Assembly (NCBI GenBank): GCA_021786195.1
Contig: JAJYNS010000072.1
Location: forward strand, 1-45,119
Length of the DNA: 45,119 nucleotides
Direction of reading: 5' to 3'
DNA from: Actinomycetes bacterium
GTDB lineage: Bacteria; Actinomycetota; Acidimicrobiia; Acidimicrobiales; Bog-793
Shown: in pieces, positions 17,635 through 26,358 of the stretch
How positions within the stretch are numbered: the stretch's first letter is position 1
Layout of the letters: each line of letters opens with the position of its first letter
Position numbers and translations under genes: made by a program
The notes under the pieces: model-generated
Seen by the model: the letters and a program-made list of their open reading frames with translations, nothing else
The model's database searches: none
Told to the model about the DNA's origin: nothing

Positions 17635-18998
17635 GCGACCTCGCCGCGAGGAGCGAGCTGGGCCCACCGACCACCGGCACGGCCGTCGTGACCGGCCGGG
17701 CGCACGAGGGGAGGGGGCGGGCGAAGGCCAAGCTCCAGGGCGCCCAGCCGCCGTTCCGGCTCCGAGCCGCGATGAGCGGGATGGGCGAGGCGCCGGGCAA
17801 GGTGTGGTTCTTCGAGCTGGCCGCCGCCGTCATCGACGCCGACCGCTGCGTGCGCTGCGGTGCCTGCGTCGCGGCATGCCCCTCCGACTCCATCGGCGTC
17901 GGGCGAGACGACCTGCCGTTGCTCGTGAAGATGTGCACCGGGTGCTCGCTCTGCTGGGACTTCTGCCCGAGAGGCGGCCTGCGCTACGAGACGACCTGGC
18001 GCCTCGCCGCTCCCGGCGGTCCAGGCCCGGAGGCCGACCTCCCCCCGATGCTCACCGGCGACCCGGACGACCCGTGCGGCGCGGGCGACCTCGGTGCGCT
18101 CCTCGGCACTGCGTCCGCGAGGGTCCGCTCCGGCCAGCCCTGGCGGGCTCCCGGCGCCCAGGACGGGGGGGTCGTCACCGCCATCCTCCTCGCCGCCCTC
18201 GAGGCCGGGGAGATCGACGGCGCCGTCGTCGCCCGACCGGACCCGAGGACGCCCTGGCGTGCCGTGCCCTTCGTCGCGAGGACGAGCCAGGACCTGCTCA
18301 AGGCCGCGGGGAGCTTCTACAACCAGACGATGGCGCTCGCCGCGCTCGACCTCGCCCGTGCCGGCCTCGAGCCCGACGCCCGCGTCGCAGTCGTGGGCAC
18401 CCCCTGCGAGATCCAGGGGATCCGGGCCCTCCAGGCGAGGACCTGGCGGCGCGGGGCGTCTCGGGTCGACGCCGTCGTGCTGAGCGTCGCGCTCTTGTGC
18501 ACGAAGAGCTTCGACTACCGAAGGCTGATGGTCGAGGAGCTGTCCGCCCGGCGCGGGGTCGACCTCCGCCGGATCGGCAAGATCGACATCACCGACGGGA
18601 GGCTCGTCGTGCTCGACGTCGAGGGCCAGCCGGTCGTGGACGAGCCCGTGAGGTCGTTCCGGGGCGCGGCGCTCAAGGGGTGCGACGAGTGCGCCGACTT
18701 CCTCGGGCGCGCCGCGGACCTCGCGGTGGGCAGCGTCGGCAGCCCGAAGGGCTGGTCCTCGGTCCTCGTGCGCAGTGCCGCGGGTGCCGCGGCGCTGCGG
18801 CGGGCGAGCCCGGCGCTCGAGCTCGCCGAGCTCGCCGACCCGGGCGCGCTCGAGCGTCTCGACCGGATCGACAAGCGGGCATCGGCCTCGGCGCTCCGCC
18901 GCCCGCTCGATCCGGACGGCCCGATGTTCATCGACTTCGCCGACCACCTCTCCGGCTACGCCGAGAGCGACCGGGCGCCGGTCTGGCGCGGCCGATGA
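17631..18998 (+). CDS. FrhB/FqoF-type F420H2 oxidoreductase with 2x[4Fe-4S], likely electron donor to sulfite reductase
   Basis: 455 aa. Residues 1-60 are a polar lead. A two-cluster ferredoxin domain follows (C73-x2-C-x2-C-x3-C83; C102-x2-C-x2-C-x3-C112). Then come FrhB N- and C-domains: GSFYNQTMALAAL, VGTPCEIQGIR (C259), LLCTK (C290), KGCDECADF (C351, C354) and SVGSPKGWSSVLVRS. The latter cysteines fit the FrhB-type cluster. Known relatives bind FAD and oxidise F420H2 (FrhB, FpoF/FqoF and the N-terminal half of archaeal Fsr). Domain order matches the N-half of Fsr, whose C-half is a sulfite reductase. Here that partner is the overlapping upstream gene. Predicted role: F420H2 to sulfite reductase electron transfer. 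The GTG start was chosen by overlap; the frame is open earlier but non-homologous. Confidence 0.85.
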   Translation: MSDLAARSELGPPTTGTAVVTGRAHEGRGRAKAKLQGAQPPFRLRAAMSGMGEAPGKVWFFELAAAVIDADRCVRCGACVAACPSDSIGVGRDDLPLLVKMCTGCSLCWDFCPRGGLRYETTWRLAAPGGPGPEADLPPMLTGDPDDPCGAGDLGALLGTASARVRSGQPWRAPGAQDGGVVTAILLAALEAGEIDGAVVARPDPRTPWRAVPFVARTSQDLLKAAGSFYNQTMALAALDLARAGLEPDARVAVVGTPCEIQGIRALQARTWRRGASRVDAVVLSVALLCTKSFDYRRLMVEELSARRGVDLRRIGKIDITDGRLVVLDVEGQPVVDEPVRSFRGAALKGCDECADFLGRAADLAVGSVGSPKGWSSVLVRSAAGAAALRRASPALELAELADPGALERLDRIDKRASASALRRPLDPDGPMFIDFADHLSGYAESDRAPVWRGR

Positions 18999-19468
18999 GC
19001 CGGGCGCCCCAGGCGCCGAGGCCGCCGGCGCTCGCCGTGGCCGACCTCCGCCGCCGCCTCGTCGCCGCCGAGCCGCCCGAGCCGGCCCGGCTCCGGCAGG
19101 ACCTCTTCGCCCGGGCGCTCGAAGACCGGGACACGGCCGAGGCGCAGCTTCGGGGGGCGCTCGCCGGCGTGCTCCTCGATGCCTGGCGCCAGCTGCTGCC
19201 CTCCGGCGCCTTCGGACCGGCCCCGGCCCCGCCCGAGCCGAGTCCATCCGGCGCCGCTCCGGCGCCGCAGGTCGCAGCGGGCCTCGACCCCTTCGCGTCC
19301 GCCGTGCGTGCCGCGGGCCTCGAGCCCTGGCTCTGGCTGGTCGGCGAGCGGACCTGGGCCGGGCTGGTCGAGGCGCTCGCGGGGAGGCTCGCCCGCCGGA
19401 GCCGCTGCACGGCCGCCGGCGCCGAAACGCTCGCCGGGCCCCCCGGCACTGTGACTGCGGCGCTGTAG
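18995..19468 (+). CDS. Unknown 157-aa protein, last gene of the sulfite operon
   Basis: The ATG overlaps the stop of the F420-type gene (ATGA), so it is translated with it. Two helical, Leu/Arg-rich parts (residues ~12-70 and ~98-135, the latter with GLEPWLWLVGERTWAGLVEAL) flank an Ala/Pro linker (~75-95). One Cys near the end, no membrane segment, no recognisable catalytic motif. Position suggests an accessory to the sulfite reductase/F420 protein. I do not recognise the family. Confidence 0.7.
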   Translation: MSRAPQAPRPPALAVADLRRRLVAAEPPEPARLRQDLFARALEDRDTAEAQLRGALAGVLLDAWRQLLPSGAFGPAPAPPEPSPSGAAPAPQVAAGLDPFASAVRAAGLEPWLWLVGERTWAGLVEALAGRLARRSRCTAAGAETLAGPPGTVTAAL

Positions 19469-19531
19469 TTTCCCCGCGTGCCCAACCACAGCCACCGGGG
19501 CGCCGGCGGCGAGGTCGGCCCGGAGGCTTGA
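19466..19531 (+). promoter_or_regulatory. Possible leaderless promoter and 17-codon leader ORF before recC
   Basis: TAGTTT (19466-19471) is a TAnnnT -10 box lying 6 nt before a GTG (19478). It opens a 17-aa ORF (MPNHSHRGAGGEVGPEA) ending at 19531, 6 nt before recC. The same TAnnnT-6 nt-RTG spacing occurs before arsR and dinG. No good -35 is seen. Translation is uncertain. Confidence 0.35.
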
Positions 19532-19537
19532 GCCGCC

Positions 19538-22500
19538 GTGCTCGTCCTCCACCGAGCCGAGCGAGCCGACCTCCTCGCCGAGACGCTCGCCGACCTCCTC
19601 GCCGAGCCGCTCTCGGACCCGATGGCGGCCGAGCTCGTCTCGGTCCCGACCCGCGGCGTCGAGCGCTGGTTGACCCAGAAGCTCGCCGGCCGTCTCGGCA
19701 GCCGGACGGGCCGCGCCGACGGGGTGTGCGCGAACGTCGAGTTCCCCTTTCCCGGGGCCCTGGTGCGCCGGGCGCTGGCCGAGGCCGGCGGGGAGGGCGA
19801 GGCGGCGAGCCCGTGGGCTCCGGAGCGTCTCGTCTGGCCGCTGCTCGAGGTGGTGCGCGAGCACCTCGACGAGCCCTGGATGGCGCCCTTCGCCGACCAC
19901 CTGCGCGCAAGTGGCCTCGAGCGGCGGCTGTCGAGCGTCCGGCACCTCGCCGACCTCTACGACCGCTACGGCGTCCACCGCCCGGAGCTCGTGCTGTCGT
20001 GGGCCGGCGGCGGGGACGGCGGCGTCCCGCCCTCCGCAAGCTGGCAGGTGGAGCTGTGGCGGCGGCTTCGCGCCCGGCTCGGCGAGCCGAGCCCGGCCGA
20101 GCAGCTGTCCGCACGCTGCGAGCGGCTCCGGCGCGCGGAGGCGGTGCTGACGCTCCCCGATCGGGTGGCGCTGTTCGGCCTGACCCGCCTGCCCGCCAGC
20201 CATCTGGAGGTCCTCTCGGCGCTCGCCGAGGTCCGCGACGTGCACCTTTTTCTCCTCCACCCCTCCCCGGCGCTCTGGGACCGGCTCGCAGGCGTCGGGA
20301 CGCCGCCGGGCGGCCTGGCGCGCCGGCAGGACAGGAGCGGCGACCTCGTCCGCAACCCGATCCTCGCCTCCTGGGGCCGGGACGCCCGGGAGATGCAGCT
20401 CGTGCTCAAGGCGACTGCGGCGGCAGCCGGCACCCACCGACCGCTCGAGACTGCCCCGAGGAGCCTCCTCGAGCGGCTCCAGCACGACATCCGCCACGAC
20501 CTCGCCCCGCCGGGCCCTCCGGTGCCCGGCCGGCCGGACGAGCGCCTCGTGCTCGACCCGGGCGACGAGAGCGTCCAGGTCCATGCCTGCCACGGCCGCG
20601 CCCGCCAGGTGGAGGTGGTCCGAGACGCCGTCTTGCACCTGCTCGCGACGACGCCAGACCTCGAGCCCCGGGACGTGATCCTTCTCTGCCCGGACGTCGA
20701 GGCGTTCGCCCCGCTCGTCGACGCCGCCTTCTCGAGCGACTCCGGTCCGGGCGCCGGCGGCGGAGCGTCGCTGCCCCGGCTGCCGGTCCGGGTCGCCGAC
20801 CGCTCGCTGCGCCAGGCGAACCCGCTCCTCGACCTCGCCGCCGAGCTGCTCGACCTCGCCGCCGCCAGGCTGACGGCGAGCCAGGTCCTTGACTTTGCGG
20901 GGCGGGCTCCGGTGCGCCGCCGCTTCGGCCTCGGCGAGGAGGACCTCCGGCGCCTGGAGCGCTGGGTTGCCGCCTCCGGCATCCGCTGGGGCCTCGACGC
21001 CGAGCACCGCCGGCCGTTCTTCCTCGAGGGCCTGCACGCGAACACCTGGGCGGCCGGACTCGACCGCCTGGCGCTCGGCGCGGCGATGGCCGAGGAGGCC
21101 GGCCGGCGCTTCGCCGGGGTGCTGCCCCTCGACGACGTCCCGCCCGGCACCCTGCCGGTGCTCGGACGCCTCGCCGAGCTGGTGGACCGCCTCGGCCAGG
21201 CTGTCACGGCCCTGGCGGCGCCGAAGCCGCTCGGGCAGTGGTGCGCGGCGCTCGCAGAGGCAGTCGACTCCTGCGGGGAGGCGGCCGAAGCGGACGAGTG
21301 GCAGCGCGCCCAGCTCGGCCGGGTGCTCTCCGAGGTGCTCGAGGAGGCGACCGGCCCCGGCGGCCCCTGCGAGGTCGAGCTGTCCCGCGCCGAGGTGGCC
21401 GAGCTCTTCGCCGATCGCCTCCAGGGTCGCCCGAGCCGGGCGAACTTCCGCACCGGCGAGGTGACCCTCTGCACGCTCGTGCCGATGCGGGCGGTTCCAC
21501 ACCGGGTCGTCTGCCTGCTCGGCCTCGACGACGGCGTCTTCCCGCGCCAGGCCGCACGGGACGGCGACGACCTTTTGCTCGGCGAGCCGAGGCTCGGCGA
21601 GCGCGACCAGCGCAGCGAGGAGCGCCAGCTGCTCCTCGACGCGCTGATGGCCGCCACCGAACGGCTCGTCGTCACCTACTCGGGAATGGACGAGCGGACC
21701 AACCTCGAGCGGCCACCGGCCGTCCCGGTCGGCGAGCTGCTCGAGGTGATCGATCGCAGCGCCGTGGCCGGGGACGGCTCATCCGCAGCCAACGCCGTCC
21801 TGCTCCGCCACCCCCTGCAGCCCTTTGACTCGAGGAACTTCTCCGTCGGGGCGCTGCGGCCAGGGCGCTCGTTCGGGTTCGACCCGACGAGCTTCGCAGG
21901 CGCCCTCGCCGGCGAGCGCGCGCGGCTCCAGCGCCGCGAGCGCCCCGGCTTCCTCGACGAGCCGCTGCCGCCGCTCGACTGCTCCACGATCGAGCTTGCA
22001 GACCTCGAGCGGTTCCTCCGCCATCCTGTCGGCGCCTTCCTCGAGGCTCGGCTCGGCTTCGCGCCTGCCGGCTCACGCCCTTCGACCATCGACGCCCTGC
22101 CCGTCGAGCTCGACGGGCTCGCCGAGTTCGAGGTCGGCGAACGGTTGCTGGTGGCTCGCCTCGCGGGAGCCGACCCCGAGGCCGCGGCGGCCGCCGAGCG
22201 GGCCCGGGGCGCGCTGCCGCCGGGCGCCCTTGCCGACGCGGTGGTCGCCGAGATGCTCGGGAGGGTCCAGGAGATCGTCGAGGCCTGCGGGATCGAAGTG
22301 CCGGGTGCGGTCGCCCCTGTCGACGTCAGGCTCCCGTCCGGCACGCGCGTCGTCGGCGCGGTGGCCGACCTCCACGGCGACGTGCTCCGCCGCGCCGGCT
22401 ACGCGCGCCTGTCGGTCAGCGCCCGGCTGCTCGGCTGGCTGCGAGTGCTGGTGCTGAGCGCCGCGGCGCCGCAGCGTCCGTTCGAGGCGGTCGTCGTCGG

Positions 22501-22951
22501 GCGGGCCCGAGGGGACGACAAGGACGGCTCCCCCGCGATCAGCGTCGCCCGGATCGCCCCCCTCGGCAGGAGCGCCGCCGAGCGAAAGGTGCGGGCCGAG
22601 CGCCACCTCGAGCTGCTCACCGACCTGTACCGACGGGGCATGCGCGAGCCGCTGCCGGTTTACCCGAAGACGTCGCTCGCCTGGGCCGAGGCGGCCCGGC
22701 GGGGCGCGGACCCCGTGGGAGCCGCGCGCGAGGCCTGGCACGGCGGGTACCGGAGGTCGGGCGAGCGCGACGACCGCCGCCACCGGCTCGTCCACGGGGG
22801 CGTCGTCGATCTCGATGCGCTCGTCGCGATCCCGCCGAGGCCGGACGAGCGGGGGGAGGGCTGGGCGGAGGAGGAGCCCTCCCGCCTTGGCCGCTACGCC
22901 CGCCGGATGTTCGACGGCCTCCTCGACGGCGTGCGCGTGGAGGACCGGTGA
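19538..22951 (+). CDS. recC: Exodeoxyribonuclease V gamma chain
   Basis: 1137 aa, the usual RecC size. The N-terminus resembles an inactivated SF1 helicase (LVSVPTRGVERWLTQKLA, residues ~30-50). Later motifs are VPHRVVCLLGLDDGVFPRQ, RDQRSEERQLLLDALMAA and a degenerate nuclease-like C-terminal domain (TIELADLERFLRHPVGAFLEARLG). RecC is the Chi-recognition subunit of RecBCD. GTG start. Its stop overlaps the recB start (GTGA). Starts the recC-recB-recD run, 69 bp after the sulfur operon. Confidence 0.92.
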   Translation: MLVLHRAERADLLAETLADLLAEPLSDPMAAELVSVPTRGVERWLTQKLAGRLGSRTGRADGVCANVEFPFPGALVRRALAEAGGEGEAASPWAPERLVWPLLEVVREHLDEPWMAPFADHLRASGLERRLSSVRHLADLYDRYGVHRPELVLSWAGGGDGGVPPSASWQVELWRRLRARLGEPSPAEQLSARCERLRRAEAVLTLPDRVALFGLTRLPASHLEVLSALAEVRDVHLFLLHPSPALWDRLAGVGTPPGGLARRQDRSGDLVRNPILASWGRDAREMQLVLKATAAAAGTHRPLETAPRSLLERLQHDIRHDLAPPGPPVPGRPDERLVLDPGDESVQVHACHGRARQVEVVRDAVLHLLATTPDLEPRDVILLCPDVEAFAPLVDAAFSSDSGPGAGGGASLPRLPVRVADRSLRQANPLLDLAAELLDLAAARLTASQVLDFAGRAPVRRRFGLGEEDLRRLERWVAASGIRWGLDAEHRRPFFLEGLHANTWAAGLDRLALGAAMAEEAGRRFAGVLPLDDVPPGTLPVLGRLAELVDRLGQAVTALAAPKPLGQWCAALAEAVDSCGEAAEADEWQRAQLGRVLSEVLEEATGPGGPCEVELSRAEVAELFADRLQGRPSRANFRTGEVTLCTLVPMRAVPHRVVCLLGLDDGVFPRQAARDGDDLLLGEPRLGERDQRSEERQLLLDALMAATERLVVTYSGMDERTNLERPPAVPVGELLEVIDRSAVAGDGSSAANAVLLRHPLQPFDSRNFSVGALRPGRSFGFDPTSFAGALAGERARLQRRERPGFLDEPLPPLDCSTIELADLERFLRHPVGAFLEARLGFAPAGSRPSTIDALPVELDGLAEFEVGERLLVARLAGADPEAAAAAERARGALPPGALADAVVAEMLGRVQEIVEACGIEVPGAVAPVDVRLPSGTRVVGAVADLHGDVLRRAGYARLSVSARLLGWLRVLVLSAAAPQRPFEAVVVGRARGDDKDGSPAISVARIAPLGRSAAERKVRAERHLELLTDLYRRGMREPLPVYPKTSLAWAEAARRGADPVGAAREAWHGGYRRSGERDDRRHRLVHGGVVDLDALVAIPPRPDERGEGWAEEEPSRLGRYARRMFDGLLDGVRVEDR

Positions 22952-25900
22952 CGGCGATGATCGGGCCGGGCCGGACCTTCGGCACGCCCTTCGAGCTCTA
23001 CGGGCCGCTTCCCTCGGGCACGACGCTGCTCGAGGCGAGCGCCGGGACCGGCAAGACCTACGCGATCGCCACGCTGGCGGCCCGGTTCGTGGCCGAGGGC
23101 TGCCCGCTCGAGCGACTGCTCGTGCTCACCTTCACCCGGGCCGCGACGGGCGAGCTCCGCACCCGGGTCCGCGCGCGCCTGGTGGCCGCCCGAGACGGCC
23201 TGGACCGGCTGCTGGCCCGCGAGGACGACCGGTCCGGCGAGCAGGGCGCGGCTGCCGAGGAGCTCGTCGAGCTCCTCGGCAGCGGCAGCCGGGAGGCGGT
23301 GACCCTCCGGCGCGACCGCCTTGGCCGAGCGCTCGCGCAGTTCGACGCGGCGACGATCGACACGACCCACGGGTTCAGCCACCGGGTCCTCTCCGAGCTC
23401 GGCGTGTCCGGGGACGCGACCCGTTCCATGAAGCTCGTCGAGGACGCCGGCGACCTCGTCGAGGAGGTGGTGGACGACCTGCTCGTCCGGAAGTACTCGC
23501 GCAGCGGGCCGCCGGAGCTGTCCCGCGCCGAGGCCCTCGAGCTCGCCCGCCAGGTCCTGCGCAACCCTTCGGCCGTCCTCGTGCCCGAGCCCGAGGGGGA
23601 GGGCGTGCCCGCGACCCGCCGGCGGCTCGCCGATGCGGTCGTCCGAGAGACCGAGCGCCGCAAGCGCGAGGCCGGCCTGCTCACCTACGACGACGTCCTG
23701 CTCCGGCTGCTGGGGACGCTCGTCGACGACCGCCGGGGCCCGGCTGCCCGCGCCCGGCTGCGAGACCGCTACGACGTCGTGCTCATCGACGAGTTCCAGG
23801 ACACCGACCCGGTCCAGTGGGAGATCGTCCAGCGGGCCTTCGGGTCAGGCGGCACCACCCTCGTGCTGATCGGCGACCCGAAGCAGGCCATCTACGCCTT
23901 CCGGGGCGCCGATGTCCAGGCCTACCTCGGCGCCGCCCGCTCGGCGAGGGCCCGGGCGACGCTCGCCACGAACTGGCGCAGCGACGGACCGCTCATCCAG
24001 GCGCTCGACGCCCTGCTCCTCGGCACCCAGCTCGGCGACGCCGACATCGTCTACCGCCAGGTCGAGCCGGCGGCGCGCAACGAGCAGAGCCGTCTCGCCT
24101 CGGCGCCGTCGAGCGCCGCGCTGCGCGTTCGGCGCGTGGCCCGGGACGCCGTCGAGCGGACCAGGGGCGGTGACGTCAAGACCGACGCCGCCCGGCGCTA
24201 CGTCGCGGAGGACCTGGCGGCCGACGTGGCCGATCTGCTCTCCTCGTCGGCGACGCTCGAGGTCCATGCGCAGGGCGGCCCCCGTGCCGAGCCCGTCCGG
24301 CCGGGCCACGTCGCGGTGCTCGTGCGCAAGAACAAAGAGGCCGAGCTCGTCCGCTCGGTGCTGGTGGCGCGGGGAGTGCCGGCGGTGGTCGTCGCGCCGG
24401 GCAGCGTCTTTGCGACCGAGGAGGCGGCCGAGTGGTGCTCGCTGCTCGCGGCGCTCGAGCAGCCCGCCTCCAGGCCTCGGGCGGCCGAAGCCGCGCTCAC
24501 CTGCTTCCTCGGTTGGGACGCGAGGTCGCTCGCCCTCGCGGGCGACGAGGAGCTCGACCAGCTCCACGCCCTGCTCGAGCAGTGGTCCGGCGTGCTGCGC
24601 GACCGAGGCGTCGCCTCGCTGCTCGCGACCGTAGAGGTCGCGACGCGGCTGCCGGCGAGGGTGCTCGCCCTCCCCGGGGGCGAGCGGCGGCTCACCGACA
24701 TGCACCACGTCGCCGAGCTGCTCCACGCCGAGGCGACCGGCTCGGGCCTCGGTCCGGCCCAGCTCACGACCTGGCTGCGCGAGCGCATCGTCGAGGCCGA
24801 GGGCCCGGCGGGGGGCGAGGCGGAGGCCGAGGAGCGCAGCCGGCGCCTCGAGTCGGACGCCGCGGCCGTCCAGGTGCTGACGATCCACCGCAGCAAGGGG
24901 CTCGAGTTCCCCGTCGTCTACTGCCCCTACCTCTGGGACGGGGGCGGGAGCGGCAGCGCGGAGCAGTTCCCCGTCTTTCACGACCCCGATGCGGACGGCG
25001 CGCGCACCTTGGACGTCGGGGGGAAGCGGCCGGGGATCTCCCGGCACGTGCAGCTGGCGCTCGCCGAGGGTCGCGGCGAGGACCTCCGGCTCCTCTACGT
25101 GGCCCTAAGCCGGGCGCGCCACCAGGTCGTGTGCTGGTGGGCGCCCACCCTGAACGCCGGGCGGTCCCCGCTTGGGCGGATCCTGTTCGCGCGTGACGCC
25201 GAGGGCGCCGTGGGCATCGGGGTCCGCAGCCCGAGCGACGAGGCCGTGGCAAAGCGCCTCGCCGAGCTCGCCCGGGCGGCGCCGGGGTCCATCGCCGTCG
25301 AGGCGGCCGAGCCGTCGCGCGCCGCCTACCGTCCCGGGACCTCCGCCGCTGGCGAGCTCGTCCTCGCCAGGTTGGGCAGGGACCTCGACACGGCCTGGCG
25401 GCGCCTGTCCTACAGCTCGCTCACGGCGCCGGCGCACGACGGTCGCGACGAGGGGGAGGGACGGACCGAGGACGAGGCCCTGTCCGGCGGCCTGCTGCCC
25501 ACCGAGGGCGGCACCGGTGAAGCACGGCTTCGCTCGATCCCCGCCTCGCTTGCCGACGCGCCCGCCGGGCCGGCGTTTGGCAGCCTCGTGCATGCGGTCC
25601 TCGAGCGGACCGACTTCGCGTCGGCGGACCTGCGGGCGGAGCTCGGTGAGCAGCTGCGGGCCGAGCTGCGCTGGCACCGGGTGGACGTCGGCGATCGTGA
25701 GGCGCTCGTCGAGGGGCTCGCCGCCGCGCTCTCGACGCCGCTCGGGCCGGCGCTCGGCGAGCTCCGTCTCCGCGAGGTCCACCGGGCTCGCCGGCTCGAC
25801 GAGCTCGGGTTCGAGCTGCCGCTCGTCGGCGGTGACCGGCCGCACGCCGCGCTCGAGCTCGGCGAGCTCGGCGAGCTGTTGGAAGAGGCGCTGCCCGCGG

Positions 25901-26358
25901 GCGATCCCGTCGCCGCCTACGCGCCGCGGCTGTCGGACCCGGCCATCCAGGCGAGCCTGCGCGGCTACCTGACCGGCAGCCTCGACCTCGTGCTTCGCAC
26001 GCCCGAAGGCGGCTTTGCCGTGTGCGACTACAAGACGAACCGCCTTGCCTCGGGCGAGGGGCCGCTCACGGCCGACGACTACCGGCCGGCCGCCCTCGCC
26101 GCGGAGATGGCGCGCTGCCACTACCCGCTCCAAGCGCTGCTGTACCTCGTGGCGCTCCACCGCTACCTGCGCTGGCGGGTCCAGGGCTACGACCCCGGGC
26201 GCCACCTCGCCGGCGCGCACTACCTGTTCCTGCGTGGCATGACCGGGAACAGAGACGCCCGGGTCGGCGACCAGCCGTGCGGGGTCTGGTCCTGGCGCCC
26301 CCCGGCAGGCGTGATCGAGGCGGTGAGCGATCTGCTCGACGAGGGGGCGCGGACGTGA
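22948..26358 (+). CDS. recB: Exodeoxyribonuclease V beta chain (3'-5' helicase and nuclease)
   Basis: 1136 aa. SF1A (UvrD-like) helicase motifs in order: Walker A ASAGTGKTYAIA, VLTFTRAATGELRTRV, Walker B VLIDEFQDTDP, GDPKQAIYAFRGAD, TIHRSKGLEFPVV, and YVALSRARHQV. The C-terminal RecB nuclease retains its catalytic Asp and DYKTNRL, so it should be active. Works with RecC and RecD at double-strand ends to resect DNA and load RecA. GTG start overlaps recC, and the stop overlaps recD. Confidence 0.95.
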   Translation: MTAMIGPGRTFGTPFELYGPLPSGTTLLEASAGTGKTYAIATLAARFVAEGCPLERLLVLTFTRAATGELRTRVRARLVAARDGLDRLLAREDDRSGEQGAAAEELVELLGSGSREAVTLRRDRLGRALAQFDAATIDTTHGFSHRVLSELGVSGDATRSMKLVEDAGDLVEEVVDDLLVRKYSRSGPPELSRAEALELARQVLRNPSAVLVPEPEGEGVPATRRRLADAVVRETERRKREAGLLTYDDVLLRLLGTLVDDRRGPAARARLRDRYDVVLIDEFQDTDPVQWEIVQRAFGSGGTTLVLIGDPKQAIYAFRGADVQAYLGAARSARARATLATNWRSDGPLIQALDALLLGTQLGDADIVYRQVEPAARNEQSRLASAPSSAALRVRRVARDAVERTRGGDVKTDAARRYVAEDLAADVADLLSSSATLEVHAQGGPRAEPVRPGHVAVLVRKNKEAELVRSVLVARGVPAVVVAPGSVFATEEAAEWCSLLAALEQPASRPRAAEAALTCFLGWDARSLALAGDEELDQLHALLEQWSGVLRDRGVASLLATVEVATRLPARVLALPGGERRLTDMHHVAELLHAEATGSGLGPAQLTTWLRERIVEAEGPAGGEAEAEERSRRLESDAAAVQVLTIHRSKGLEFPVVYCPYLWDGGGSGSAEQFPVFHDPDADGARTLDVGGKRPGISRHVQLALAEGRGEDLRLLYVALSRARHQVVCWWAPTLNAGRSPLGRILFARDAEGAVGIGVRSPSDEAVAKRLAELARAAPGSIAVEAAEPSRAAYRPGTSAAGELVLARLGRDLDTAWRRLSYSSLTAPAHDGRDEGEGRTEDEALSGGLLPTEGGTGEARLRSIPASLADAPAGPAFGSLVHAVLERTDFASADLRAELGEQLRAELRWHRVDVGDREALVEGLAAALSTPLGPALGELRLREVHRARRLDELGFELPLVGGDRPHAALELGELGELLEEALPAGDPVAAYAPRLSDPAIQASLRGYLTGSLDLVLRTPEGGFAVCDYKTNRLASGEGPLTADDYRPAALAAEMARCHYPLQALLYLVALHRYLRWRVQGYDPGRHLAGAHYLFLRGMTGNRDARVGDQPCGVWSWRPPAGVIEAVSDLLDEGART

